From: Cupriavidus sp. YR651
GTDB lineage: Bacteria; Pseudomonadota; Gammaproteobacteria; Burkholderiales; Burkholderiaceae
Length of the DNA stretch: 64,000 nt
Direction: 5' to 3'
NCBI RefSeq assembly: GCF_900101625.1
Contig: NZ_FMYZ01000001.1
Location: 838,304-902,303, forward strand
Every line of letters begins with the position of its first letter. Position 1 is the stretch's first letter. This document shows, in pieces, positions 1 through 8,787 of the stretch. The position numbers and the translations under genes were made by a program. Under the pieces are notes generated by a model. That model saw only the letters and a program-made list of their open reading frames with translations. It had not been told where the DNA came from and searched no databases.

Positions 1-273
1 CGAGCCCAGCACATCGTAGAAAAACTTGGGGCTGATGCCCGGTTCGGGCCGTGTCAGTCCCGCCACGATCTCGGCCCGTAGCGCACCGCTGTCCTCGTGG
101 TATTGCTGCACGAACTCCGGCTGCGGCGCTGTTCCGGCGGCCGGCGCAAAACCGTTGCCAACGACGATGCCGGAGGTCGGCTCGGACGTCAGTTCCGGGG
201 AGGCGTTGTGGTGGTTGTGATTGGGTTGGGTTCGAGGGCGGGATGGGTTCAGCGGTGTCGTAACGGCCGGCAT
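1..273 (-). CDS. egtD: L-histidine N-alpha-methyltransferase EgtD, N-terminal part (runs off the left edge)
   Basis: Reading the minus strand from an ATG at 273 gives 91 codons open to the window edge. After a low-complexity Pro/Asn/His-rich lead of about 45 residues comes a stretch ending SPKFFYDVLGS, the PKFFYD-x-x-GS signature at the start of EgtD-type SAM-dependent histidine methyltransferases. In that family the enzyme trimethylates histidine to hercynine, the first step of ergothioneine synthesis. AAGGA lies about 7 nt before the ATG. The SAM-binding core is outside the window. No egtB lies on the right-hand side within reach, so any partner must be to the left or elsewhere. The assignment rests on this short signature and the surrounding N-terminal pattern. 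Confidence 0.8.
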   Translation of the reverse strand, partial: MPAVTTPLNPSRPRTQPNHNHHNASPELTSEPTSGIVVGNGFAPAAGTAPQPEFVQQYHEDSGALRAEIVAGLTRPEPGISPKFFYDVLGS

Positions 274-418
274 GACGTTTCCTTGTTGTCGATGGGCACT
301 ACGTGAATCCCCAAAGACCGCCCGCGGCTGCGTCGGGCGGCTGGCGGCGGGGTGCATTCCTGTCCTGTCCGAAGCACACCGGCCGGCGCCAATCCAACTA
401 GCATAGGAGGATAAATTT

Positions 419-541
419 ATGCGTGCAGGATGCTTTGCATCGGCTTACAAACTCCCCCGGGCGTCATCGCAACGACCTTTGTTCCATACATTTGAACGCG
501 ATGATGGCGATGCAACATTTCTTCTCACACTTCGCTTATAA
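419..541 (+). CDS. possible 40-residue small protein, unknown function
   Basis: A perfect AGGAGG (405-410) sits 8 nt before an ATG that opens a 40-codon frame ending TAA at 539-541. The product starts MRAGCFASAYKLPRASSQ and ends FLLTLRL; it has no clear transmembrane segment or recognisable domain. The stop codon overlaps the TATAAT of the next promoter, so it would be a separate unit upstream of the riboswitch. The ribosome binding site is better than those of most real genes here, but codon use is not typical of the organism and chance cannot be excluded. Confidence 0.3.
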   Translation: MRAGCFASAYKLPRASSQRPLFHTFERDDGDATFLLTLRL

Positions 542-542
542 T
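537..542 (+). promoter_or_regulatory. -10 element upstream of the riboswitch and terC-type gene
   Basis: TATAAT, a perfect sigma-70 -10 hexamer, lies about 50 nt before the riboswitch aptamer. No good -35 hexamer is visible at 16-18 bp; the nearest weak match, TGCAAC at 511, is 20 bp away. Confidence 0.6.
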
Positions 543-590
543 CCGCCCCAGCGCGACCGCCACCCGATACTGCGGCAGTCGCGTCCCTTC

Positions 591-737
591 AAAGGGGAGT
601 AGCTTGGGGGCCCATGCCCTTAGCACAATCGTCATTCCGAGACGCTCGCTCGTCTCCGGTTGTGCTGACCCTGGCGCGCATTCCGCGCCAGTGTGTCGAG
701 CAAGACCTTTGCAACCTGGTTTCACGGTTTGCAAAGG
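591..737 (+). promoter_or_regulatory. yybP-ykoY manganese riboswitch with alternative hairpin
   Basis: The sequence begins AAAGGGGAGTAGC (591-603) and ends AGCAAGACCTTT (699-710). These are the two conserved ends of the yybP-ykoY Mn2+-sensing aptamer; AAAGG (591-595) pairs with CCTTT (706-710) to form P1. The CCTTT strand is also the start of a second hairpin, CCTTTGCAACC (706-716) with GGTTTGCAAAGG (726-737), so the two structures exclude each other, as expected of an expression platform. No U-tract follows the hairpin, so it is not a canonical intrinsic terminator; Rho or an effect on translation is possible. The gene behind it belongs to the TerC/YjbE family that this riboswitch class commonly controls. 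Confidence 0.88.
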
Positions 738-832
738 ACGCCCCCAACCTCCGGTGCTCCGCGATCCCAGGCGAAACAAAAGCCCCTTGCAGGCCAGATT
801 GGCCCGCAGCTATTCGCACTTGAGGAGAGTTC

Positions 833-1534
833 ATGGAGTGGTTCACCGATTTGTTCACGATGCAGTTCCTGACGGCGCTGCTGGCGATCGTCGTCATCGA
901 TCTGGTCCTGGCTGGCGACAATGCCATCGTGATCGCCCTGGCGGCGCGCAACCTGCCCCAGCACCTGCAGAAGAAGGCCATCATCTGGGGTACCGTGGGT
1001 GCCGTGGTCGTACGCTCGGCGATGACCGTTGGCGTGGTCTGGCTGCTCAAGATCCCCGGGCTGCTGCTGATCGGCGGCGTGGCGCTGGTCTGGATCGCCT
1101 ACAAGCTGCTGGCGGCCGAGGAAGACGGTGACGAGCACGGCGCAGGCGCCAGCACGCTGGTCGGCGCGATGAAGACCATCATCATCGCCGACGCCGTCAT
1201 GGGCGTGGACAACGTGCTGGCCGTGGCCGGTGCCGCGCACGGCAGCTTCCTGCTGGTGGTGCTGGGCCTGCTGATCAGCATCCCGATCGTGGTCTGGGGC
1301 TCGAGCCTGGTCCTCAAGCTGATGGGGCGCTTCCCGGTCATCATCTACCTGGGTGCCGGCGTGCTGGCCTTCACGGCGGTGAAAATGATCGTCAGCGAGC
1401 CGCTGGTGAAGGAGTTCTTCGCCAGCCAGCCCGTGATCTACTGGGGCCTGTATGTGCTGATCGTCGGCGGTGTGCTGGGCGCCGGCTACCTGACGCAGAA
1501 GCGTCGCACGCCGGCCACGCAGGAAAGCCACTGA
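833..1534 (+). CDS. TerC/YjbE family integral membrane protein, probable Mn2+ handling
   Basis: The 233-residue protein has about seven hydrophobic segments. It carries the two family signatures with membrane acidic residues: DLVLAGDN (D23, D29) and IIADAVMGVDN (D120, D126), arranged as an internal duplication. TerC-family proteins such as Alx and the Bacillus MeeF/MeeY have been linked to manganese efflux. The Mn2+ riboswitch directly upstream supports that role here, although export itself is inferred. AGGAG at 823-827 sets the ATG at 833. The gene is a single unit ending at the terminator at 1569. Confidence 0.9.
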   Translation: MEWFTDLFTMQFLTALLAIVVIDLVLAGDNAIVIALAARNLPQHLQKKAIIWGTVGAVVVRSAMTVGVVWLLKIPGLLLIGGVALVWIAYKLLAAEEDGDEHGAGASTLVGAMKTIIIADAVMGVDNVLAVAGAAHGSFLLVVLGLLISIPIVVWGSSLVLKLMGRFPVIIYLGAGVLAFTAVKMIVSEPLVKEFFASQPVIYWGLYVLIVGGVLGAGYLTQKRRTPATQESH

Positions 1535-1568
1535 CGCCGGACTGCCAGGCGTCCGCATGATGCAACAG

Positions 1569-1589
1569 CCGCCCTTCGGGGCGGTTTTT
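1569..1589 (+). terminator. intrinsic terminator after the TerC-family gene
   Basis: CCGCCC, TTCG tetraloop, GGGCGG, then TTTTTG: a compact GC stem with a U-tract. Confidence 0.85.
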
Positions 1590-1672
1590 GCTTTTCGGGC
1601 AAGGTCGGCCTTTCAGGCTAAAATCCCCGCTTGCGGCCCAAGCGCCAACATCACTTTCCCCCATCCGCGCCG

Positions 1673-2467
1673 ATGAAACAGTACCTCGACTTCATGCGCC
1701 ATGTGTACGAGCATGGCACCGAAAAGGCCGATCGCACCGGCACCGGCACGCGCTCGGTGTTTGGCTACCAGATGCGCTTCGATCTGAACGAAGGCTTCCC
1801 GGTGGTCACCACCAAGAAGCTGCACCTGAAGTCGATCATCCATGAACTGCTGTGGTTTCTCCAGGGCTCGACCAACGTCAAGTACCTGCAGGACAACGGC
1901 GTGACGATCTGGGACGAGTGGGCCGACGCCAACGGTGAACTGGGCCCGGTCTATGGCTACCAGTGGCGCGCGTGGCCGACACCGGACGGCAAGCACGTGG
2001 ACCAGATCGCCGACCTGATCCAGCAAATCCGCAACAATCCCGATTCGCGCCGGCTGATCGTCTCCGCCTGGAACGTCGGCGAGATTCCGCAGATGAAACT
2101 GCCGCCCTGCCACGCGTTCTTCCAGTTCTACGTGGCCGACGGCAAGCTGTCGTGCCAGTTGTACCAGCGCAGCGCCGATATCTTCCTGGGCGTGCCGTTC
2201 AACATCGCCAGCTATGCACTGCTGACGCACATGATCGCGCAGCAGACCAACCTGGGCGTGGGCGACTTTGTCTGGACCGGCGGCGACTGCCACGTCTACA
2301 GCAACCACTTCGAGCAGGTGGAAACCCAGCTCGCGCGTACGCCGATGAAGCTGCCGACGCTGCAAATCAAGCGCAAGCCGGACAGCATCTTCGACTACAA
2401 GTACGAGGACTTCGAACTGGTCGGCTATGAATCGCACCCCGCGATCAAGGCGCCGGTGGCCGTATGA
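1673..2467 (+). CDS. thyA: thymidylate synthase
   Basis: ThyA methylates dUMP to dTMP with methylene-tetrahydrofolate, releasing dihydrofolate. The 264-residue length equals that of E. coli ThyA. The catalytic cysteine is C146 in [10 protein letters not shown], followed by the dUMP-binding QRSAD (165-169) and the folate-site [13 protein letters not shown] further upstream (1631) keeps the frame open, but the ATG at 1673 gives the canonical [11 protein letters not shown] start. It overlaps folA by 4 nt, so the enzyme that makes dihydrofolate and the one that recycles it are translationally coupled. Confidence 0.97.
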   Translation: MKQYLDFMRHVYEHGTEKADRTGTGTRSVFGYQMRFDLNEGFPVVTTKKLHLKSIIHELLWFLQGSTNVKYLQDNGVTIWDEWADANGELGPVYGYQWRAWPTPDGKHVDQIADLIQQIRNNPDSRRLIVSAWNVGEIPQMKLPPCHAFFQFYVADGKLSCQLYQRSADIFLGVPFNIASYALLTHMIAQQTNLGVGDFVWTGGDCHVYSNHFEQVETQLARTPMKLPTLQIKRKPDSIFDYKYEDFELVGYESHPAIKAPVAV

Positions 2468-2964
2468 CGCTGCTGACCCTGATCGTGGCGCGGGCCCGCA
2501 ATGGCACCATCGGCCGGGACAACACCCTGCCCTGGCGCCTGCCCGAGGACCTGCAGCACTTCAAGCGCACCACCATGGGCGCGCCGGTGATCATGGGCCG
2601 CAAGACCTGGGATTCGATTGGCCGGCCGCTGCCGGGCCGCCGCAACATCGTGGTGAGCCGCAACCAGGACCTGAAGCTGGAAGGCGCCGAAGTGGCGGCA
2701 TCGCTCGAAGATGCGCAGCGCCTGTGCGTCGGCGTGGAGCAGGTGTTCCTGATCGGCGGCGCGCAACTGTACGCGGAAGCGCTGCCGAGCGCTGACCGAC
2801 TGATCGTGACCGAGATCGATGCCGACATTGCCGGCGACGCGTTCTTCCCTGCAGTGGACCGTGCGCGATGGCTGGAGGCGGCGCGGGAGACGCATCACTC
2901 GGCGGCCAACGGCTTCGACTACGCGTTCGTGACCTACGAACGGCCGCCGTCGGGCGAGGAATAA
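2464..2964 (+). CDS. folA: dihydrofolate reductase
   Basis: This NADPH-dependent enzyme reduces dihydrofolate to tetrahydrofolate and is the target of trimethoprim. The 166-residue protein has the family landmarks: LPWRLPEDL with the catalytic acidic D29, [19 protein letters not shown] (adenine and NADPH contacts) and the C-terminal [10 protein letters not shown] segment. The start codon overlaps the thyA stop as ATGA, which is consistent with one thyA-folA transcript. The operon ends at a bidirectional hairpin just before convergent pmbA. Confidence 0.97.
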   Translation: MTLLTLIVARARNGTIGRDNTLPWRLPEDLQHFKRTTMGAPVIMGRKTWDSIGRPLPGRRNIVVSRNQDLKLEGAEVAASLEDAQRLCVGVEQVFLIGGAQLYAEALPSADRLIVTEIDADIAGDAFFPAVDRARWLEAARETHHSAANGFDYAFVTYERPPSGEE

Positions 2965-3000
2965 GCGAAAGCCAGTCACTCGCAGGCGCCCCAAAAAACA

Positions 3001-3026
3001 AACGGCACGGTTCGCACCGTGCCGTT
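3001..3026. terminator. bidirectional terminator between folA and pmbA
   Basis: AACGGCACGGT (3001-3011), loop TCGC, ACCGTGCCGTT (3016-3026): a perfect 11-bp stem flanked by A/T-rich tracts on both sides, serving two convergent genes. Confidence 0.85.
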
Positions 3027-3046
3027 TCTGTTTGTCGTTCCGCAGC

Positions 3047-4432
3047 CTAGTTGCCCGCGATCGTCATCTGCTCGATCAGGATCGACCCGGTTTCCTTGGT
3101 GCCGCGCACCAGCGCATCGGCGCCCACGGCCACGATCTGCTTGAACATCTCGACCATGCTGCCGGCGATCGTGATCTCTTCCACCGGATACTGGATCACG
3201 CCGTTTTCCACCCAGTAACCCGACGCGCCGCGTGAATAGTCGCCCGTCACGTAGTTGACGCCCTGCCCCATCAGCTCCGTCACCAGCAGGCCCGTGCCCA
3301 TTTTCTTCAGCATGCCGGCGAAATCATCGCCCGGCTGCGTCAGCGTGCTGCTCAGCGTCAGGTTGTGCGAGCCGCCCGCGTTGCCGGTGGTCTGCATGCC
3401 CAGTTTGCGTGCCGAGTACGTCGACAGGAAATAGCCTTCCACCACGCCGTCGCGCACCACGTCGCGCTCGTGCGTGCGCACGCCCTCTTCGTCGAACGGC
3501 GCGCTGCCCATGGCACCCGGTACGTGCGGCTGCTCGTGGATCTGGATGTGCGGGGCAAATGCGGCCTTGCCCAGCGAGTCATAGAGGAACGTGGACTTGC
3601 GATACAGCGCGCCACCCGAGACCGCCTGAACGAAGGCGCCCAGCAGACCGGCCGCCAGCGGAGCTTCGAACAGCACCGGGCACTTGCGCGTGGTCAGCTT
3701 GCGCGCGTTCAGGCGCGCAAGCGCGCGCTCCGCGGCGTAGCGGCCGATGTCTTCCGGCGCGGCCAGCGTCAGCGGCGACCGCTTGGACGAATACCAGTCG
3801 TCGCGCTGCATGCCGCCGCCCGAACCGGCGATCGGCGCGCAGGAGATGAAATGGCGCGAATACGGATAGCCGCCCGAGAAGCCACGCGAGGTGGCCAGCA
3901 CGAACTGCGAATGCTGGGCCGATACGCTCGCGCCGTCGCTGTTGCGGATCTTGGGCGACACGGCAAACGCGGCGGCTTCGGCGCGGCGGGCGATGTCGAT
4001 GGCCTCCTCGGCATCCACGGTCCACGGGTGGAACAGGTCCAGGTCCTGCGGATCGCGCTCCAGCAGCTCTTCCTCGGCCAGTCCCGCACAATCGTCCTCG
4101 GCGGTGAAGCGGGCGATGTTGTACGCCGCCTCGGCCGTGGCGCGCAGTGCCGCCGGCGAAAAGTCCGACGTACTGGCATTGCCGCGGCGCTTGCCGATCA
4201 TGACCGTCACGCCCACGACCTTGTCGCGGTTCTGCTCGATGGTCTCCACCTGGCCCTTGCGTACCGTCACCGACAGGCCGCTGCCTTCGGAAATTTCGGT
4301 GGCGGCGTCCGTCGCCCCCAACTCGCGTGCCACGCGCAGCACATCGGCCGCCATGGCCCTGAGCTGATCCTGGGAATAGGTGAAATGCGCGGTCGGTTCG
4401 GCAATCTGGTCCATGTGGGCGGGCGTCATCAA
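3047..4432 (-). CDS. pmbA: metalloprotease subunit PmbA (TldE)
   Basis: PmbA/TldE is the partner of TldD; the heterodimer degrades unfolded peptides, matures microcin B17 and affects CcdA stability in E. coli. The 461-residue length is close to the usual 450. Typical blocks are present: ATEISEGSGLSVTVRKGQVET near the N-terminus, SGGALYRKSTF in the middle and the C-terminal GxNxVTGDYSRGASGYWVENG, here GVNYVTGDYSRG. TldE lacks the TldD HExxxH metal site, and none is seen. Three in-frame ATGs (4432, 4429, 4414) compete for the start. It is divergent from darP with only 30 bp between them. Confidence 0.93.
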   Translation of the reverse strand: MMTPAHMDQIAEPTAHFTYSQDQLRAMAADVLRVARELGATDAATEISEGSGLSVTVRKGQVETIEQNRDKVVGVTVMIGKRRGNASTSDFSPAALRATAEAAYNIARFTAEDDCAGLAEEELLERDPQDLDLFHPWTVDAEEAIDIARRAEAAAFAVSPKIRNSDGASVSAQHSQFVLATSRGFSGGYPYSRHFISCAPIAGSGGGMQRDDWYSSKRSPLTLAAPEDIGRYAAERALARLNARKLTTRKCPVLFEAPLAAGLLGAFVQAVSGGALYRKSTFLYDSLGKAAFAPHIQIHEQPHVPGAMGSAPFDEEGVRTHERDVVRDGVVEGYFLSTYSARKLGMQTTGNAGGSHNLTLSSTLTQPGDDFAGMLKKMGTGLLVTELMGQGVNYVTGDYSRGASGYWVENGVIQYPVEEITIAGSMVEMFKQIVAVGADALVRGTKETGSILIEQMTIAGN

Positions 4433-4462
4433 AAGTCCAAACGGGAATCATAGCAAGATAAA

Positions 4463-5077
4463 ATGCCGCCTATGACGCGAAATACCCGTAGCACCTCCAA
4501 TTCTCATTTCCCGGGCGGATTTGCCCCGGAGCCGGATGACGACCTGCCGAAGAGCAAGTCGCAGAAAAAGCGCGACATGACGGCGCTGCAAGACCTGGGC
4601 GCCGAACTGGAAGCCCTGCCGCGCGACCGGCTGGCCCGCGTGCCGATGCCCGAAGCTCTGGCCGATGCCATCGGTCAGGCGCGCAAGATCACCAGCCATG
4701 AAGGCAAGCGACGCCAGATGCAGTTCGTCGGCAAGGTCATGCGCGGGCTGGACGACGATGAGGTGGACGCCATCCGCGCCGCGCTGGAGGGCTTCAAGGG
4801 CACCAGCAAGGCGGAAACCGCCCGCCTGCACCTGATCGAACGCTGGCGCGAACTGTTGCTGGCCGACGACGCGGCGCTGACCAAGTTCCTTGGCGAGCAC
4901 CCGGGCGTGGACGTCCAGTCGGTGCGCAATATCATCCGCAATGCCCGCAAGGAAAGGGAACAGGCTCGACCGCCCAAGTACTTCCGGGAGCTGTTCCAGG
5001 CCATCAAGACCGCGCTGGAAGATACCGATGCCGGCGCGTCCCCCGAATCCGCCCCTGCACCGGAGCCCGAGGCATGA
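4463..5077 (+). CDS. darP: ribosome-associated protein DarP (YjgA, DUF615)
   Basis: DarP/YjgA assists late maturation of the 50S subunit in E. coli. The 204-residue product is highly charged, with the family core [17 protein letters not shown] near residue 30 and the C-terminal [21 protein letters not shown] block. The Pro/Glu/Ala tail after residue 190 is low complexity. An ATG at 4472 (MTRNTRS) is an equally good start. The last codons overlap the mogA start (ATGA), so the two are cotranscribed. Confidence 0.9.
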   Translation: MPPMTRNTRSTSNSHFPGGFAPEPDDDLPKSKSQKKRDMTALQDLGAELEALPRDRLARVPMPEALADAIGQARKITSHEGKRRQMQFVGKVMRGLDDDEVDAIRAALEGFKGTSKAETARLHLIERWRELLLADDAALTKFLGEHPGVDVQSVRNIIRNARKEREQARPPKYFRELFQAIKTALEDTDAGASPESAPAPEPEA

Positions 5078-5715
5078 CCCAGCCGCTGAACGCACCCGTT
5101 TCCCGCAACCATCCCGACGAGCTGGTGGTCGGTTTCGTATCGATTTCCGACCGGGCGTCGTCCGGCACCTACCAGGACGAGGGCATTCCCGCCCTGCGCG
5201 ACTGGTTCGGCCGTACGCTGACGTCGCCCTGGCAAGGCGTGGAACGGCTGATCCCGGATGAAAAGGCGCTGATCTCCCGCACGCTGATCGAACTGGTGGA
5301 CGTGGCGGGGTGCGACCTCGTGCTGACCACGGGCGGCACCGGCCCGGCGCGCCGCGATGTGACGCCGGAGGCCACACTGGCCGTGGGAACCAAGGAAATG
5401 CCGGGTTTCGGGGAACAGATGCGGCAGGTCAGCCTGCACTTCGTGCCGACCGCGATCCTGTCGCGCCAGGTGGCGGTGATCCGCGAGACACCGAGCCGCG
5501 CCGCGCTGATCGTCAACCTGCCGGGCCAGCCACGTGCGATCCGCGAGACACTGGAAGGCCTGCGCGATGCCGACGGCAAGTCGATCATTCAGGGGGTATT
5601 TGCCGCAGTGCCCTATTGCATCGACCTGATCGGCGGCCCCTACATCGAGACCGACGAAGCCGTGGTCAAGGCCTGGCGTCCCAAGAACGCGGTGCGCACC
5701 CGGCCGGCCGCCTGA
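5074..5715 (+). CDS. mog: molybdopterin adenylyltransferase
   Basis: MogA adenylates molybdopterin to prepare it for molybdate insertion by MoeA. The 213-residue protein has the MoCF-binding fold signatures: [18 protein letters not shown] near residue 20, [18 protein letters not shown] near residue 87 and [15 protein letters not shown]. The LTTGGTG loop binds molybdopterin. It is translationally coupled to darP by a 4-nt overlap. No other molybdenum cofactor gene lies nearby, so the pathway is dispersed. Confidence 0.93.
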   Translation: MTQPLNAPVSRNHPDELVVGFVSISDRASSGTYQDEGIPALRDWFGRTLTSPWQGVERLIPDEKALISRTLIELVDVAGCDLVLTTGGTGPARRDVTPEATLAVGTKEMPGFGEQMRQVSLHFVPTAILSRQVAVIRETPSRAALIVNLPGQPRAIRETLEGLRDADGKSIIQGVFAAVPYCIDLIGGPYIETDEAVVKAWRPKNAVRTRPAA

Positions 5716-5724
5716 CGGCCGTGG

Positions 5725-6606
5725 TCACCTGAGGCCGAGGTAGAGTCCCAGCGGGATGAAAACCACGGCCGCGATATTGCCCAGCAGCACGATGGAGGCC
5801 ACCTGATCCGGCTCCTGCCGGAAGTGGTCGGCCACCAGGAAATTCAGCACCGCCGGCGGCAGTGCCGCGAAGACGAACAGCAGCCCGCGCTGCAGGTCGC
5901 TCATCGGCACCCACCAGGCCAGCGGCAGCGCCACCGCGATGCCGGCCAGCGGGCACACCGCGGCGCCCAGCATCCCCATCCCCCAGTTGCGCAGGCTCAC
6001 GTCTTTCATCCGCACGCCCAGCGCAAACAGCATCAGCGGCACCGTGGCGTCGCCAAGCAGCTTGATCGATTCATAGACCGGTTGCGGCAGCGTGAACACC
6101 GGGCGCGCCAGCGACAGCGCCACACCGACCACCGTCGCCAGCACCATCGGGTTGCGCGCGATCTGCGCCATCGACGCGTGCCGGTTGACGATCTTCATGC
6201 CGATCGTGAAGTGCATCAGGTTGGATGCCGCGAACAACGCCACAGCTGGCGCCAGCCCGGCCGGGCCGAACGCGAAGACCGACAGCGGCAAGCCCATGTT
6301 GCCGCAGTTGTTGAACATCATCGGCGGCACGAAGGTACGCGGGTCGGCCTTGGTCAGCCGCGCGACGATCCAGGCCACGATGCCGGAGCCGATCACCACC
6401 GCCACGGCGCAGGCCAGCAGCACGAGCTGGTCGGCCAGCACGAATTCCTTGCTGACGAACGCCGAAACCACCAGCAATGGCGCGATCACGTCCAGCGTCG
6501 CGCGATTGATGCCCGCCATGTCCGGATGGGCGCGCCGCCCGTACAGCCACCCCACCAGGATAATCAGGATGACCGGGGTGATGATCGAGACGATACGGGT
6601 GAACAT
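5725..6606 (-). CDS. AEC family transporter (auxin efflux carrier-like)
   Basis: The 293-residue membrane protein has about ten hydrophobic segments in two halves. Family hallmarks are the MFNNCGNMGLPLSVFAFG segment near residue 97 and the LLGDATVPLMLFALGVRM segment near residue 185. Bacterial AEC proteins export or import small carboxylates such as malate and malonate; the substrate here cannot be read from the sequence. It lies 95 bp downstream of orn on the same strand and may share its transcript. It converges on mogA with only 9 bp between the stops and no visible terminator. Confidence 0.88.
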   Translation of the reverse strand: MFTRIVSIITPVILIILVGWLYGRRAHPDMAGINRATLDVIAPLLVVSAFVSKEFVLADQLVLLACAVAVVIGSGIVAWIVARLTKADPRTFVPPMMFNNCGNMGLPLSVFAFGPAGLAPAVALFAASNLMHFTIGMKIVNRHASMAQIARNPMVLATVVGVALSLARPVFTLPQPVYESIKLLGDATVPLMLFALGVRMKDVSLRNWGMGMLGAAVCPLAGIAVALPLAWWVPMSDLQRGLLFVFAALPPAVLNFLVADHFRQEPDQVASIVLLGNIAAVVFIPLGLYLGLR

Positions 6607-6701
6607 GGCGGGATGCGGGCGGCAGGAGGGCGGACGGCGTGGCGGCCCCGGCTTCCGGGGCTGCCCGCCGGGTTATTGTTCGATGCTTGTGCGCTTGTGC
6701 C

Positions 6702-7331
6702 TCACGCGGCGGGCGCGGCGGGCGCGTCCGGTGCGGCCGGAGCCGCGGCGGCAGCTTCGGCCGCCGACGACCTGATGAAATGCGTGCGGTAGTAGCGCAG
6801 TTCTTCCACGGACTCCAGGATGTCCGCCAGCGCCGTGTGCAGCTGCCGCTTGATGAAACCCTTGTGGATGGCCGGTTCCCAGCGCTTGCAGAGTTCCTTC
6901 AGCGTGGACACGTCCAGGTTGCGGTAGTGGAAGAACGACTCCAGCTTGGGCATATGGCGCGCCATGAAGCGGCGGTCCTGGCAGATCGAGTTGCCGCACA
7001 TCGGCGACTTGCCGGCCGGCACCCAGCGCTTCAGGAAAGCCAGCAGTTCGGCTTCGGCCTGGGCTTCGGTCAGCGTGGAGGCCTTGACCTTGTCGATCAG
7101 GCCCGAGCGGCCGTGGGTGCCCTTGTTCCAGTTGTCCATGGCGTCCAGCACGCTATCTGGCTGGTGGATCACCAGCACCGGCCCCTCGGTCAGGATATTC
7201 AGCTCGGCGTCGGTGACCACCACCGCCACTTCGATGATGCGGTCGGTGTCCGGCTGCAGACCGGTCATTTCCATGTCCAACCAGACCAGGTTGTTTTCAC
7301 TTTTTACGGAGGTGGCGGCGGGGCTTGTCAT
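6702..7331 (-). CDS. orn: oligoribonuclease
   Basis: Orn is a DEDDh 3'-to-5' exonuclease that clears di- to penta-ribonucleotides, including pGpG from c-di-GMP breakdown. The 209-residue protein has [11 protein letters not shown] (D and E of Exo I), [16 protein letters not shown] (Exo II) and the C-terminal [18 protein letters not shown] block (catalytic H and D). A 22-residue Ala/Pro tail beginning [14 protein letters not shown] extends past the point where the roughly 180-residue E. coli enzyme ends. The ATG at 7331 was chosen because the family core starts about 15 residues later. Confidence 0.95.
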   Translation of the reverse strand: MTSPAATSVKSENNLVWLDMEMTGLQPDTDRIIEVAVVVTDAELNILTEGPVLVIHQPDSVLDAMDNWNKGTHGRSGLIDKVKASTLTEAQAEAELLAFLKRWVPAGKSPMCGNSICQDRRFMARHMPKLESFFHYRNLDVSTLKELCKRWEPAIHKGFIKRQLHTALADILESVEELRYYRTHFIRSSAAEAAAAAPAAPDAPAAPAA

Positions 7332-7427
7332 CTGGCGGTACGGCTCGATATGGGGTACGGAAGGGGAAATCGCGAACCAGCGCGAATTCAGCGCAATCGT
7401 CCGGGCAGGCACCCGGCGCGAACAACT

Positions 7428-7433
7428 TATAAT
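7428..7433 (+). promoter_or_regulatory. -10 element for the M48 peptidase-rsgA unit
   Basis: A perfect TATAAT in the 205-bp orn/M48 divergent gap, about 100 nt before the M48 start. No convincing -35 is visible. Confidence 0.5.
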
Positions 7434-7536
7434 TCTCGCATATCCGCCCCGGATGGCCGCCCGCGCACTTTGCGAGAAGCCAGCCGGGCATCGTTTGCGC
7501 GCCGTGGCCGGCGCGGTCCCCGACAAGGCCTTGCCG

Positions 7537-8787
7537 ATGTTCACAGTGATCTTTCTTGCCGCCCTGGTCGTCATGGTGCTGACCAAGCTCTGGCTCGCCG
7601 CCCGCCAGGTCCGCCATGTGGCGCGCCACCGCGGCGCCGTGCCCGCCCGCTTTGCCGACACCATCACGCTGCCCGCCCACCAGAAAGCGGCCGACTACAC
7701 GATCGCCCGCACGCGGCTGTCGATGCTCGAGGTGCTGGCCGGCGCTGCCGTGCTGATCGGCTTCACCATGCTCGGCGGCCTGCACGTGCTGAACCAGTTC
7801 TGGCTGCGCATGTTCGACGGTGGCGGCTATCTCTATGGGGTGGCGCTGATTGCCAGCGTCGCGCTGATCGGCGGACTGGTCGACCTGCCCTTTTCGCTCT
7901 ACGGCCAGTTCGGCATTGAGCAACGCTTCGGCTTCAACAAGATGACCTTCGGCCTGTGGCTGGCGGACCTGATCAAGATGATGGCCGTGGCCTGCGTTCT
8001 GGGCCTGCCGCTGCTGCTGGCGGTGCTTTGGCTGATGGAGCGGGCCGGCCCCTACTGGTGGGTCTGGACCTGGCTGTTGTGGATGGCGTTCAGCCTGTTG
8101 TTGCAGGTGATCGTGCCGACGTTCATTGCTCCGCTGTTCAACAAGTTCGAGCCGCTGACCGACGAAGGCCTGCGGCAGCGCATCGAGGCGCTGCTGCGCA
8201 AGTGCGGCTTTGCCAGCAAGGGGTTGTTCGTGATGGATGGCAGCAAGCGCAGCGCCCACGGCAATGCTTATTTCACCGGCTTTGGCGCCGCCAAACGCAT
8301 CGTCTTCTTCGACACCCTGCTCTCGCGGCTCGATGGCGAGGAGGTGGAGGCCGTGCTGGCGCACGAACTGGGCCATTTCAAGCGCCGCCACGTGGCCAAG
8401 ATGATTGCGGTCACGTTCGCGCTGTCGCTGGTGTTCCTGGCCCTGCTGGGCTGGCTGGCCACGCGGTCCTGGTTCTATACGGGCCTGGGCGTGCTGCCGA
8501 ACTTCGGCACCAGCAATCATGCGCTGGCGCTGGTGCTGTTCTTCCTGACGCTGCCGGTGTTCACATTCATCCTGGGGCCGCTGGCCAGCCAGTCGTCACG
8601 CCGGCACGAATTCGAGGCTGACGAATTCGCCGCCCACCAGACCAACGCCGGCCACCTGGTATCGGCACTGGTGAAGCTCTACAAGGACAACGCGTCCACG
8701 CTCACGCCAGACCCGCTCTATAGCGCGTTCTATTACTCGCATCCGCCGGCAGCCCAGCGGATCGATCGCCTGCTGGCGCACGCATGA
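7537..8787 (+). CDS. M48 family membrane metallopeptidase (Ste24/CAAX protease-like)
   Basis: The 416-residue protein has an N-terminal hydrophobic segment and four to six further membrane spans. The zinc site is HELGH at 276-280, with the third ligand in EFEADEFA (E360). The core is closer to eukaryotic Ste24/CAAX prenyl protease 1 than to short HtpX proteins. Its bacterial substrate is not known; membrane protein quality control is the usual assumption. The start was set at the ATG at 7537 because the frame upstream runs through the divergent orn promoter. It overlaps rsgA by 4 nt. Confidence 0.9.
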   Translation: MFTVIFLAALVVMVLTKLWLAARQVRHVARHRGAVPARFADTITLPAHQKAADYTIARTRLSMLEVLAGAAVLIGFTMLGGLHVLNQFWLRMFDGGGYLYGVALIASVALIGGLVDLPFSLYGQFGIEQRFGFNKMTFGLWLADLIKMMAVACVLGLPLLLAVLWLMERAGPYWWVWTWLLWMAFSLLLQVIVPTFIAPLFNKFEPLTDEGLRQRIEALLRKCGFASKGLFVMDGSKRSAHGNAYFTGFGAAKRIVFFDTLLSRLDGEEVEAVLAHELGHFKRRHVAKMIAVTFALSLVFLALLGWLATRSWFYTGLGVLPNFGTSNHALALVLFFLTLPVFTFILGPLASQSSRRHEFEADEFAAHQTNAGHLVSALVKLYKDNASTLTPDPLYSAFYYSHPPAAQRIDRLLAHA

